Positions 32,144 to 40,455 of a stretch of DNA of 44,754 bases are shown piece by piece (within the stretch, counting starts at the first letter, position 1; every line of letters begins with the position of its first letter). A program made the translations under genes and the position numbers. A model generated the notes under the pieces. That model was not told the DNA's origin. It saw only the letters and a program-made list of their open reading frames with translations, and did not search any database. Source of the DNA: Acidaminococcus sp. (GTDB lineage Bacteria; Bacillota; Negativicutes; Acidaminococcales; Acidaminococcaceae); contig DXYB01000013.1 of assembly GCA_019416065.1 (NCBI GenBank), positions 1 to 44,754 of the forward strand, given 5' to 3'.

Positions 32144-33163
32144 TCACCTCCCAAGCATTTCTTTTGACCAGGAAGAATTAAATAGTCCTCTGTGGACTGC
32201 TTCCTCCAGTGTTTTTTGAATCTGCACTCTCCAGGGGCCGTTACGTGTAATGGTTACTGACAGGATATCTCCCTTGTGAACCCTAAGCTCCCGTTCCCCG
32301 TCAAGGGCAATCATACAATTTTCATCCACAGTGGTTTCTTGCGGCTCATCCAAGGCAATCCATTTAGCAGACGTAATTGTTAAAGGAGCCAGGACGCCCG
32401 CCGCGACTGGAGCCAGCAACGGTTTTCCGCCATCTCCCAGTACAACTTCCATGCCTTGGTCCTCCGTATCTAGGATCACGTCAATACAGCCAGCAATGGA
32501 AGAAAATCCGATGGTGGCTGGGTGGCACCGGGTTACATACAGCCGACGTAGTTTCTCCGTTTCCCAGATTGCCTTGGACCCCACCCACAAATCGCTAGAT
32601 AGGGTAGCATCAATCAAGGCAATATCTGAAAACACGCCATTAATATGGATTTCCAGCCGTTTATCCCGCAAACAACAAATTTCCGGGTCCGCCAATTGGG
32701 CAGTCGCGGCGGCCGCCATACCCGCGACTGTTCCTTCAATCATAGCAGGATAAACATTGTTGGTTCCTGTGGACACGGGTAGTAGCGGCATATTCTGAAT
32801 CACCTTTGCCACGGCCCGGCTGGTGCCATCCCCCCCCAGCACGACACAGCATCCTACGTGCAGGCGCTCCATTTCTTGGGCTGCCCGCACTGTGTCTGCC
32901 GGCGTGCCGGTCAAGGGGATATCCAGGATTTGACAATTGGCCGTTAACTTGCCATCATCACTTAAATCCGTAATGACATTCCACCCGATTTGAAAGGTAT
33001 CAGGCATGAACCAAATCGTATCCACGCCCATGGACTGTGCTGCAAGAACGATGCGCTTGGCAATATTGACTTTCTCCACGTTTCCTATGGTGGTTGCATA
33101 GGAAACCAGTCTGCGAATATCTTTCCCTGACGAGGGGTTCGCAATGATTCCAATACTTGTCAT
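32144..33163 (-). CDS. acoX: AcoX-type NAD-kinase-like protein
   Basis: AcoX proteins occur in acetoin-dehydrogenase operons and share the ATP-NAD kinase fold. The 339 residues contain GIIANPSSGKDIRRLVSY, the kinase-like CCVVLGGDGTSRAVAK (GGDGT at about 108-114) and PVSTGTNNVYP, so the nucleotide site looks intact. The C-terminal half is family-specific. The biochemical reaction of AcoX is not established. It lies between acoB and acoC, with only four bases before the E2 start. Its presence is the main reason for calling this an acetoin-type complex and not pyruvate dehydrogenase. Confidence 0.85.
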   Translation of the reverse strand: MTSIGIIANPSSGKDIRRLVSYATTIGNVEKVNIAKRIVLAAQSMGVDTIWFMPDTFQIGWNVITDLSDDGKLTANCQILDIPLTGTPADTVRAAQEMERLHVGCCVVLGGDGTSRAVAKVIQNMPLLPVSTGTNNVYPAMIEGTVAGMAAAATAQLADPEICCLRDKRLEIHINGVFSDIALIDATLSSDLWVGSKAIWETEKLRRLYVTRCHPATIGFSSIAGCIDVILDTEDQGMEVVLGDGGKPLLAPVAAGVLAPLTITSAKWIALDEPQETTVDENCMIALDGERELRVHKGDILSVTITRNGPWRVQIQKTLEEAVHRGLFNSSWSKEMLGR

Positions 33164-33184
33164 GGCACACGTCCTTCCTTGTGG

Positions 33185-34153
33185 CTATACCAGTGACCGT
33201 ACCGCTTTTTCAATATCTTTTGCGTTAGGCAGATAAACCTGTTCCAAGACCGGTGCAAACGGAACCGGGGTATCCAGCGCGCCGATTCTAACGACTGGGG
33301 AATCCAGATCATCGAATATTTCCTCGCCGATGATAGCAGAAATTTCTCCGCCATAGCCGCCTCTGCGGTTTTCTTCCGATGCGATCACAACTTTATGGGT
33401 CTTTCCTACGGATTCTCTGATCAGCTCTTTATCCAGTGGATAAAGCGTCCGCGGATCCAGCACTTCTACGGAAATTCCATCTTTACTTAGTGTTTCCGCT
33501 GCCGCCAGGGCTTCATGTACAATCTTGCCATAAGTGATTACGGTAACGTCTGTCCCAGCCCGTTTAATATCGCCTTTGCCGATAGGAATGGGATCAAAAC
33601 TATTTACGTCCCCTTTCATGGCGTACATGGCTTTATGTTCGATAAACATCACCGGGTTATCATCATCAATGGCAGAAAGCATGAGTCCTAGCGCGTCCTG
33701 CGGTGTCGACGGGAAAATCACTTTGAGGCCCGGTACGTGGGTCAGCCAGGCTTCCAGAGATTGGGAGTGCTGTGCCGCAGCACTTACGCCTGCACCGGCC
33801 GGTAATCTGACTACCATGGGCAGGGAAATCTTGCCGCCAAACATGTAGCGCATTTTAGCTGCCTGGTTCACCAATTGGTCCATACCAACAGTCACAAAAT
33901 CGCAGAACATTAATTCTGCAATCGGGCGCAGGCCTGTGGCTGCACTACCAATTGCTGCCCCGACGATAGCGCCTTCACTGATGGGCGTATCACGGACACG
34001 TTTTTCACCGAATTCGTCAATCATACCAGCGGAGACACCAAAGCAACCACCAAAAGCCCCTACGTCTTCCCCAAACAACAGGACATTAGGATCTTCTCGC
34101 ATCCGGATGCTCATGCCCTCGCGGATTGCTTCACCATAACTCATCTTTTTCAT
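33185..34153 (-). CDS. acoB: Acetoin/2-oxo-acid dehydrogenase E1 beta subunit
   Basis: The beta subunit completes the thiamine-diphosphate site of E1. The 322 residues have MSYGEAIREGMSIRMREDPNV, GEDVGAFGGCFGVS, the FCDFVTVGMDQLVNQAAKMRYMFGG core, GAGVSAAAQHSQSLEAWLTH, and the C-terminal transketolase-like domain with VEVLDPRTLYPLDKE. It overlaps the acoA stop by four bases (ATGA). The substrate (acetoin, pyruvate or a branched 2-oxo acid) cannot be fixed from sequence; AcoX in the operon favours acetoin. Confidence 0.93.
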   Translation of the reverse strand: MKKMSYGEAIREGMSIRMREDPNVLLFGEDVGAFGGCFGVSAGMIDEFGEKRVRDTPISEGAIVGAAIGSAATGLRPIAELMFCDFVTVGMDQLVNQAAKMRYMFGGKISLPMVVRLPAGAGVSAAAQHSQSLEAWLTHVPGLKVIFPSTPQDALGLMLSAIDDDNPVMFIEHKAMYAMKGDVNSFDPIPIGKGDIKRAGTDVTVITYGKIVHEALAAAETLSKDGISVEVLDPRTLYPLDKELIRESVGKTHKVVIASEENRRGGYGGEISAIIGEEIFDDLDSPVVRIGALDTPVPFAPVLEQVYLPNAKDIEKAVRSLV

Positions 34154-35136
34154 CTGGCACGCACCTCCTCAACGATATCGGAATACACGTCCTGCACCAC
34201 GGATTCTGGAGTCGGATCCGGACTTTCTTGCGCAAACTGTACGGCAGCTTCCAATTCCTCCGTAACTTGCCGATCCAGCGCATCCAGTTCTTCTTGTGTC
34301 AGGAACTGATTTTCCTTTAGGAAGGTTTGGAAACGAGGCAGTGGATCTTTCTTCAGCCAGGCTTCTTGTTCTTCTTTCGGTTTATACTTACCCGGATCAC
34401 CTTCAAAATGCCCTCTCCAGCGGTATGTCTTGCATTCTAGAAGGGTTGGTCCCTGTCCCTTGCGAGCACGATCTACAGCGGCAGAGGCAGCTTCCATCAC
34501 GGCCATCACGTCGTTGCCATCCACAGCGACACCCGGAATACCATAAGCAACGCCACGGTCTGCCACGTCTTTAATATTCTGGTGACGGGATTGGCTCATG
34601 GAAATACCATAGTTGTTATTTTCGCAGACAAAGATAATAGGGAGTTTCCAAATGGATGCCAGATTTAGCGCTTCATGGAAGGTTCCCTGGTTGGTGGAGC
34701 CATCTCCAAAGAAGCAGGCACAGACCTGATCGGTTCCCCGATACAAGGCGGATAAGCCGGCGCCCACAGCAATATCTTGCCCGGCGCCCACAATCCCGTT
34801 TGCACCGAGAATCCCTTTTTCCCGGTCGGCAATATGCATGGAACCACCTTTGCCTTTGCAGTAGCCAGTTGCTTTCCCGCAAAGCTCGGCCATCATAAAT
34901 TTCAGGTCGCCGCCTTTAGCAATAATATGACCGTGACCACGGTGGGTACTAGTAATATAGTCGTCATTCCGCAGGCAGGAGCACACGCCAGTTGCAACGG
35001 CTTCTTCCCCCAGATACAAGTGCAAAAATCCAGGGAATATACCTTCTGCAAACATATTCTGTGCTTTGGTTTCAAATTGGCGGATACGTACCATCCGCAA
35101 GTACATGTCTCTCATGGTTTCTTTCGAAACTTCCAT
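34150..35136 (-). CDS. acoA: Acetoin/2-oxo-acid dehydrogenase E1 alpha subunit
   Basis: The alpha subunit binds thiamine diphosphate and decarboxylates or cleaves the substrate. The 328 residues contain YLGEEAVATGVCSCLRNDDY, STHRGHGHIIAKGGD, and the ThDP motif starting GDGSTNQG at 144-151 and closing with ENNNYGIS (about 172-179). The heterotetrameric alpha/beta form with AcoX is the acetoin-dehydrogenase type. It follows the lin0512-family gene by 17 bases. Confidence 0.93.
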   Translation of the reverse strand: MEVSKETMRDMYLRMVRIRQFETKAQNMFAEGIFPGFLHLYLGEEAVATGVCSCLRNDDYITSTHRGHGHIIAKGGDLKFMMAELCGKATGYCKGKGGSMHIADREKGILGANGIVGAGQDIAVGAGLSALYRGTDQVCACFFGDGSTNQGTFHEALNLASIWKLPIIFVCENNNYGISMSQSRHQNIKDVADRGVAYGIPGVAVDGNDVMAVMEAASAAVDRARKGQGPTLLECKTYRWRGHFEGDPGKYKPKEEQEAWLKKDPLPRFQTFLKENQFLTQEELDALDRQVTEELEAAVQFAQESPDPTPESVVQDVYSDIVEEVRAR

Positions 35137-35153
35137 TTTCCGACCTCCTTACT

Positions 35154-35534
35154 TTATGATTGGGGGATTTCCTCCGTTTCCGGTATGATGACTTCTACAG
35201 CGGCTAGCGCAACCTCTATACTGTCATCTTGATCCCCGAACTGGGGCAGAAACAAACCTGATAGATTCAAGCCTCCGCTAACGGCTCGTGCTTCTACGGT
35301 CCCAATGGGGAGGCAGGCACAAACCTCCTGCAGAGATACTTTTTCAGGGCGGGAAACAGCAACCGTTACGTTGATTTTTACTTCCTGTTCCAGATCCTTT
35401 AGGTGCAGCACTTCCCACAGACCGCACAGGCAACTGCGGGAAATAGCATCTTTCACCGCTTTCACAGCAGCCTTCGTTACATCTTGCCCATGAAAATCTG
35501 TTCCAAGACCAAACTCAATGATATAGCGTCTCAT
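35154..35534 (-). CDS. Lin0512-family protein of unknown function
   Basis: The 126-residue protein matches the conserved Lin0512 family, with MRRYIIEFGLGTDFHGQDVTKAAVKAVKDA, then SRSCLCGLWEVLHLKDLEQEV and VEVIIPETEEIP. The repeating alternation of charged strands suggests an alpha/beta fold. No catalytic role is known. As the first gene of the aco operon, directly before acoA, it may help assemble or regulate the complex. Confidence 0.75.
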   Translation of the reverse strand: MRRYIIEFGLGTDFHGQDVTKAAVKAVKDAISRSCLCGLWEVLHLKDLEQEVKINVTVAVSRPEKVSLQEVCACLPIGTVEARAVSGGLNLSGLFLPQFGDQDDSIEVALAAVEVIIPETEEIPQS

Positions 35535-35657
35535 TCTCCCCTCCTTTTTTGTTTTACTGATTCCAGACTTTTTCTTTCCTTCTGTTCTTTCGTCTTTGTT
35601 GTATTCGCCCCCTTGCTAAGTTTTCAGTCTTCTATTATGTTTTTATTGTTTTCTGAT

Positions 35658-35694
35658 ATTTTAACAAAGAAAATCACCATTTACAAAGTGATTT
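35658..35694 (-). promoter_or_regulatory. Promoter of the aco operon with inverted repeat at -35
   Basis: On the minus strand TTGTAA (35681-35686) and TAAAAT (35658-35663) are 17 bases apart, pointing at the lin0512 gene. AAATCAC (35671-35677) and GTGATTT (35688-35694) form a perfect seven-base inverted repeat around the -35 box, a possible operator. Confidence 0.65.
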
Positions 35695-35699
35695 GTGTC

Positions 35700-35845
35700 G
35701 AAAAAAGAAGGCCCTGTTTCTTAGATTCTTCGTCACATCATAAAACTAAGAAAGGCCTTCTGCGCATTGACTCATTGGTATAGGCAGTCAGAGTATTTTA
35801 GTATGAATAGAAACCCTCATCACGCCATTTTCTCTATTAACTTAT
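35700..35845 (-). ncRNA. Candidate small RNA or attenuated leader upstream of aco
   Basis: A promoter at 35850-35878 should start a transcript near 35843. About 140 bases later a long hairpin (AGAAGGCC, bulge, TTTCTTAG at 35706-35724, paired with CTAAGAAA GGCCTTCT at 35746-35761) is followed on the minus strand by CUUCUUUUUUCG, a full intrinsic terminator. The transcript has only tiny open frames and matches no riboswitch or T-box motif that I know. It lies just before the aco promoter, so it may be a free small RNA or a regulated leader. Confidence 0.5.
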
Positions 35846-35878
35846 CTCAATAGTAAGATAAAGTGCAGGCAATGTCAA
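35842..35878 (-). promoter_or_regulatory. Promoter of the candidate small RNA, with operator-like repeat
   Basis: On the minus strand a perfect TTGACA (35873-35878) and TACTAT (35850-35855) have 17-base spacing. TTATCT (35842-35847) and AGATAA (35856-35861) form an inverted repeat flanking the -10 box. Confidence 0.75.
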
Positions 35879-35985
35879 ATACTTTTAGAAATTTTTTATC
35901 CAGTACTCCCTTATTGTCTTTCACTTGTAACACTTAATACATTTTTCATCTCTATCCGATCTTGGCACCTTCATGGTCCTGTCCA
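35879..35985. other. Spacer before the small-RNA promoter
   Basis: Nothing recognisable. The sequence is AT-rich and lies between the terminator at 35986-36027 and the promoter at 35842-35878. Confidence 0.6.
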
Positions 35986-36027
35986 TACAAAAAGTCCTCC
36001 GCGCGTATAGCCAGAGGACTTTTTGTA
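35986..36027 (-). terminator. Intrinsic terminator of the flavodiiron gene
   Basis: TACAAAAAGTCCTC (35986-35999) and GAGGACTTTTTGTA (36014-36027) are perfect 14-base arms around a 14-base loop, with a T-run inside the descending arm. It lies just past the stop at 36035. Confidence 0.92.
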
Positions 36028-36034
36028 TAGCTTT

Positions 36035-37243
36035 TTATTCTTTTTTCGTAATAGAGTTGTAAAGGGTAGTGACCAGATCGTTCATGGACCGTTCCTGTCC
36101 TTTGGTCATGGTGGAATTGATGGTCACCCCATCTTGGAGAACCGTCATGGCTTTCATATTGTTTTCAATGAATTCCTGCATCTTGCCGCCCACCGTGCAA
36201 GCCCAGGACCCATTTTCAATCAGTCCCACGATCCGTTTCTGGAGATTCAGGTCTTTCATATCCTCCAGGAAGTTCATCATCTTGGGATAGATGTTCAGGT
36301 TGTAGGTCACAGAGGCCAGAACCAGATGGCTATACTTGAATACATCGGAAATCAGGTAGGACACGTCTGTCTTGGACACATCGTACATGGCAATATTGGT
36401 CATACCTTTTTCTGCCAGTTTCGCAGCCAGTACAGAAGCCGTACTCTCCGTATTGCCATACATGGAGGCATACACTAGGAGCAGCCCTCTTTCTTCCGGT
36501 TCATAGGTCGCCCAATGCACATACTTATCCAGCAAATAGCTGATGTTGCTGCGCCACACGGGCCCGTGCAAGGGGCAGATCAGCTTGATGGGGAGGGTTG
36601 CTGCTTTATTCAGCAGATCTGCCACGTGCGGGCCGTATTTACCCACGATATTGGTATAATACCGGCGGGCATCATCCAGCCAGTCCCGGTCGAAGTTGAC
36701 TTCGTCATTGAAAATCCGTCCGCCGAGAGCGCCAAAGGAACCGAAAGCATCGGCAGAAAACAACGTTCCGGTAGTCAGATCAAAGGAAATCATCACTTCC
36801 GGCCAATGTACCATGGGAGCGGCTACGAAAGTAATCACGTGTTTCCCGAATTTCTTTTTGTCTCCAGGAACCACTACTTCTCGTTTGGCAACATGGAAAC
36901 CGAATTGTTCCATCAAGGTAAATGCTTTTTCATTACTGATGACCGTGGTTTCCGGATGGCGCAGCAGAATTTCTTCAATAGAAGCAGCGTGGTCCGGTTC
37001 CACATGGTTGATCACCATGTAATCCAAGGGTCGCCCACCCAATACAGCATGCACGTTTTCCAGGAACTGCCGGCAGACAGACCAGTCCGCAGTATCAAAT
37101 AGAACTGTTTTTTCATCCAGCAGGACATATGAGTTATAAGAAACGCCCCGGGGAATCGGGTGAATATTTTCAAACAAAGCCAGACGGCGGTCATCCGCTC
37201 CGACCCAGTACAGATCATCCGTCAGTTTTCTTACGCATTCCAT
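36035..37243 (-). CDS. Flavodiiron protein (FprA-type)
   Basis: Flavodiiron proteins reduce O2 to water (or NO to N2O) with electrons usually handed over by rubredoxin. The 402 residues have a metallo-beta-lactamase-like domain with His80, Glu82, Asp84 and His85 (NHVEPDH), His146, Asp165 and His226, the full diiron ligand set, then a flavodoxin domain from about residue 254 (LLLVYASMYGNTESTA) that binds FMN. No extra rubredoxin domain is fused here, but the gene lies 55 bases after one encoding a C-terminal rubredoxin domain, with no promoter or terminator between. Confidence 0.96.
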   Translation of the reverse strand: MECVRKLTDDLYWVGADDRRLALFENIHPIPRGVSYNSYVLLDEKTVLFDTADWSVCRQFLENVHAVLGGRPLDYMVINHVEPDHAASIEEILLRHPETTVISNEKAFTLMEQFGFHVAKREVVVPGDKKKFGKHVITFVAAPMVHWPEVMISFDLTTGTLFSADAFGSFGALGGRIFNDEVNFDRDWLDDARRYYTNIVGKYGPHVADLLNKAATLPIKLICPLHGPVWRSNISYLLDKYVHWATYEPEERGLLLVYASMYGNTESTASVLAAKLAEKGMTNIAMYDVSKTDVSYLISDVFKYSHLVLASVTYNLNIYPKMMNFLEDMKDLNLQKRIVGLIENGSWACTVGGKMQEFIENNMKAMTVLQDGVTINSTMTKGQERSMNDLVTTLYNSITKKE

Positions 37244-37298
37244 TTTTTATCCTCCTAAGCCCACACTCCATGGGCACTGATTGTTCTTACCGAAGCAC

Positions 37299-39206
37299 TT
37301 ATTTTACTTCTACAAATTCTGTCTTTTCGGAATTGCACAGTGGGCATACCCAGTCTTCTGGCAAATCCTGGAACTTGGTTCCGGGTTTGATATCCGCATC
37401 GGGATCCCCCAGATCCGGATCATATTTATACCCACAGCCATTGCAGACAAAGTGTCCTTCCGGCATTTCTTTTTCAATCAGAGGTCTCTTCATTTTGACC
37501 ATAGGAGGTGCCGGTTTCTTGGCTTGCCCATTATCCAGGGCTTTTGCCAAAAGCGGCAGAATGACTTTCACATCTCCCACGATACCATAGTCGCAGTTTT
37601 TAAAGATCGGGGCACCGGCATTGGTATTGATAGCCACAATCGTCGTAGCATTCCGGATACCTTTCAGATGCTGCACCGCACCGGAAATTCCGCAGGCAAT
37701 GTACAAGTTGCCGTTAAATTTTTGTCCGGACATCCCCACATAGCGATCAATGGGCACATATTGCAGCGTTTCCGCCACAGGACGGGAAGAACCTACCGCC
37801 GCACCAGCTTGTTTAGCCAGTTCTTCAATCAGCTTCATGTTCTTTTGTTCGCCAATGCCTTTACCAGCGCTGACAACCCGTTCTGCATCCACAATCGGGG
37901 TGTCCAGAGGAATGCCCACTGTAAAGTCATAGCCGTCCCCTTTAAGGGCATCCACCAGGGCTTTGACCTGTTCTTCCGGAGAGCCGTCTTTAAAAATCAT
38001 CTTTTTGCGGCTGCCGGTAATAGCGGCCGGTTTAGAGACACTGCCCCCATGTTTGCTGACGGACATTTTATCCGTAATATAGGAAGCCACCACAACACGC
38101 TGAATTTCGTTGGTGCCTTCGTAAATCTGCGTAATCTTGGCATCCCGATAGAACCGTTCCACTTCCATACCCTTCAAGTAGCCGGTACCGCCAAAAATCT
38201 GCAAGGCTTCATCCGCCACAGCCACCGCCGTATCAGACGCAAACATTTTCGCCATGGCAGCTTCCATGCCATAGTTCGCATGAGCTCCTTTCAGTTCCGC
38301 CGCACTGTACACCAGATAACGGGCAGCCCGAATGCGGGTGGCCATATCCGCTAATTTAAAGGATACGCCTTCCTGTTGGCAAATCGGTGCACCAAACTGA
38401 ATTCTTTCTTTGGAGTACGCCAGTGCCGCTTCGTAAGCACCCTGGGCAATCCCCAGTGCTTGGGCCGCAATCCCGATACGGCCGCCATCCAAGGTTGCCA
38501 TAGCAATATTAAAGCCTTTACCCTGTTTGCCCAGTAAGTTTTCTTTCGGCAGTTTCACATTATTAAAGATCAATTCTGCCGTGGCAGAAGAGCGAATGCC
38601 CAGTTTATCATAGTGTTCCCCGAAGGTAAAGCCAGGCATGCCTTTTTCCACAATAAAAGCACTGATGCCTTTGGTGCCTTTGCCCGGCTCCGTTACGGCA
38701 AAGACCACATAGGTATCCGCTTTACCAGCATTGGTAATAAAAATTTTATTCCCGTTCAAGATCCAGTTTTGCCCATCAAAAACAGCCGTCGTTTCTGTTT
38801 CTCCGGCATCGGACCCAGCATTGGGTTCCGTCAGGCCGAACGCGCCCAGCTTTTTCCCGGAAGCCAATGGCGTCAGGTATTTTTTCTTTTGTTCTTCCGT
38901 CCCAAATGCAAAAATAGGATAGGATCCCAGGGACACATGGGCGGACAAAATAACCCCCACACCTGCATCAACCCGGGACAATTCTTCCACAGCCATAGCA
39001 TATTCCACATACCCCAGCCCGGCGCCGCCGTATTCTTTCGGGTAAGGAATCCCCAGCCAGCCCTGCTGACCCATTTCCTTTACAATGTCATCGGGAAACG
39101 CATTGTCTTGATCCAACTTAAATGCAATAGGTTTTACCTTGGTCTCGGCAAACCCACGCAAAGTGGCACGAAATTCTTCTTGTTCCTTTGTCGTCTGAAA
39201 TAGCAT
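37299..39206 (-). CDS. Acyl-CoA dehydrogenase / ETF-alpha FAD domain / rubredoxin fusion
   Basis: The start at 39204-39206 follows GGAGG by eight bases (an ATG two codons earlier is too close) and gives 635 residues. Residues 1-380 are a complete short-chain acyl-CoA dehydrogenase, with the FAD-binding LTEPNAGSDAG (about 125-135) and the catalytic base Glu363 in IYEGTNEIQR. About 435-560 is the FAD domain of electron-transfer flavoprotein alpha (LYIACGISGAVQHLKG, IVAINTNAGAPIFKNCDYGIVGD) without its N-terminal domain and without ETF-beta. 585-635 is a rubredoxin with Cys588, Cys591, Cys621 and Cys624. Electrons could thus run acyl-CoA, FAD, FAD, iron within one chain. The next gene is a flavodiiron protein. 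Confidence 0.95.
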   Translation of the reverse strand: MLFQTTKEQEEFRATLRGFAETKVKPIAFKLDQDNAFPDDIVKEMGQQGWLGIPYPKEYGGAGLGYVEYAMAVEELSRVDAGVGVILSAHVSLGSYPIFAFGTEEQKKKYLTPLASGKKLGAFGLTEPNAGSDAGETETTAVFDGQNWILNGNKIFITNAGKADTYVVFAVTEPGKGTKGISAFIVEKGMPGFTFGEHYDKLGIRSSATAELIFNNVKLPKENLLGKQGKGFNIAMATLDGGRIGIAAQALGIAQGAYEAALAYSKERIQFGAPICQQEGVSFKLADMATRIRAARYLVYSAAELKGAHANYGMEAAMAKMFASDTAVAVADEALQIFGGTGYLKGMEVERFYRDAKITQIYEGTNEIQRVVVASYITDKMSVSKHGGSVSKPAAITGSRKKMIFKDGSPEEQVKALVDALKGDGYDFTVGIPLDTPIVDAERVVSAGKGIGEQKNMKLIEELAKQAGAAVGSSRPVAETLQYVPIDRYVGMSGQKFNGNLYIACGISGAVQHLKGIRNATTIVAINTNAGAPIFKNCDYGIVGDVKVILPLLAKALDNGQAKKPAPPMVKMKRPLIEKEMPEGHFVCNGCGYKYDPDLGDPDADIKPGTKFQDLPEDWVCPLCNSEKTEFVEVK

Positions 39207-39260
39207 TCTCATAACCTCCCCTTGGTTACTACGTAGCAGCAAACGATAGTTGCCTTTAAG

Positions 39261-39312
39261 TAATAATTATTATCCGATATCTTTATTATATCGAATTTCT
39301 ACTTTTTGTCAA
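39261..39312 (-). promoter_or_regulatory. Promoter with Fur/PerR-like palindrome
   Basis: On the minus strand TTGACA (39307-39312) and TATAAT (39285-39290) are both perfect, with 16-base spacing. Just downstream, TAATAATTATTA (39261-39272) is a perfect 12-base palindrome, extended as GATAATAATTATTAC, which resembles Fur or PerR sites. A repressor there would block initiation of the fusion-flavodiiron unit. Confidence 0.75.
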
Positions 39313-39335
39313 GGAAAATATCTGAAATATCGGCC

Positions 39336-40331
39336 TTATTTTTCTATTTCTGACAAGGCCCCATCCTGCCTGCTTGAAGCGGTGTTACGTCTATAATAGT
39401 GAGCCATCACATTCCGAAATTTTTCGACAACAGGCAGTAGCATGCCTTGTTGTCGGTAGATGCAGCAGTAAAAGATCACCGGAGCACGGCGGGGCGTCAC
39501 CAGGCATTCCGGTAAGGGAAACGTTGCCAGATGCATCTGCTTTTCCTGTTCCAAGACATTCTCTTTTAGGCCAAAGCTCAAATAGTCTGTCCACAGTAAC
39601 AAGTCCCGCAAAGCCCCTCGAGAATTGACTCTGATCAGCTGCTGGAAATGCCATTGTCGTTCCACGGTGCTCATAAAATCCCCGTAATAATTCTCCAATG
39701 GATTCCGCTGGGATTCGGCGGCGCCATCATAGATCACCAGATTGTACCGAGACAGATCTTGTGGCGTGATTTTTTTCTCTTTTTGAAACAAGGGGTGCCC
39801 CACTTTTCCCAAAAGGCAAATTTCCGTTTCAAAAAGAATATCGCAGGTAATACGACCGCTTTGGAAAATTTCCTGGGCAATTTTCCAATTATGTTGATTC
39901 AATACCAAAAATCCGATATCGGCCTCTCCCACGAAGATATCATTAATAACACCGTAATTGCTTTTCTCTTTAAACGAACACGCCAGACTCCAATGGGGGT
40001 TTTGTTGCAGCATCCGGATCAACCCATCAAGACAATACGAACTGGTTGTTGTGCAAATCCGCAAGTGTATGGTTTCCGGTTCCGATACCTGCTGTTGGAA
40101 CTGGTCAATTTGCCAAATCAACTTTCTGGCCTTTTCACAAAATATCTTGCCGTTTTCCGTTAGCTGCATTCCATTTTTACCCCGAATGAACAACGGGGTG
40201 TGTAATTCGTTTTCCACGCTTTTAACCACCCGGCTAAGCCCCGGTTGGGAGACAAATAATTTTTTAGATGCCTGGGATAAAGAACCGCTGTAAGCGATCG
40301 CCAAGATAGCGCGTAGCTGTTGGATGTTCAT
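39336..40331 (-). CDS. LysR-family transcriptional regulator
   Basis: The 331-residue protein has the N-terminal LysR winged helix (MNIQQLRAILAIAYSGSLSQ, ASKKLFVSQPGLSRVVKSVE) and a C-terminal effector domain from about residue 90 (IHLRICTTTSSYCLDG). LysR regulators usually control the divergent neighbour, here the amidohydrolase-porin operon starting at 40535. The effector is probably a substrate or product of that operon. The other neighbour, the fusion gene, is transcribed in the same direction and has its own promoter. Confidence 0.93.
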   Translation of the reverse strand: MNIQQLRAILAIAYSGSLSQASKKLFVSQPGLSRVVKSVENELHTPLFIRGKNGMQLTENGKIFCEKARKLIWQIDQFQQQVSEPETIHLRICTTTSSYCLDGLIRMLQQNPHWSLACSFKEKSNYGVINDIFVGEADIGFLVLNQHNWKIAQEIFQSGRITCDILFETEICLLGKVGHPLFQKEKKITPQDLSRYNLVIYDGAAESQRNPLENYYGDFMSTVERQWHFQQLIRVNSRGALRDLLLWTDYLSFGLKENVLEQEKQMHLATFPLPECLVTPRRAPVIFYCCIYRQQGMLLPVVEKFRNVMAHYYRRNTASSRQDGALSEIEK

Positions 40332-40373
40332 CAGTTTCCCCTTTCTTACTTACAGAGCCCCTGTTTTTATCTA

Positions 40374-40387
40374 TATCATTTATGATA
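40374..40387. promoter_or_regulatory. Inverted repeat before the LysR gene
   Basis: TATCAT and ATGATA form a perfect six-base inverted repeat with a two-base spacer, about 45 bases before the LysR start. The same two half-sites occur in the opposite arrangement in the palindrome at 40482-40497. Confidence 0.4.
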
Positions 40388-40455
40388 AGTATATATGCAA
40401 AACTATTATTTTTCATCCTGTCTAATCTTTCATATAATTATTATAAATCATTTAT

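Noticed and set aside
35700..35845. Riboswitch or T-box before the aco operon
   Set aside because: I looked for TPP, purine, SAM, c-di-GMP, fluoride and T-box core motifs and found none, so it is left as an unassigned RNA candidate.
37299..39206. Fusion gene as an assembly error joining three genes
   Set aside because: The frame is continuous, the linkers (about 381-435 and 560-585) look natural, and the rubredoxin partner gene follows directly. An error would be unlikely to keep all frames.
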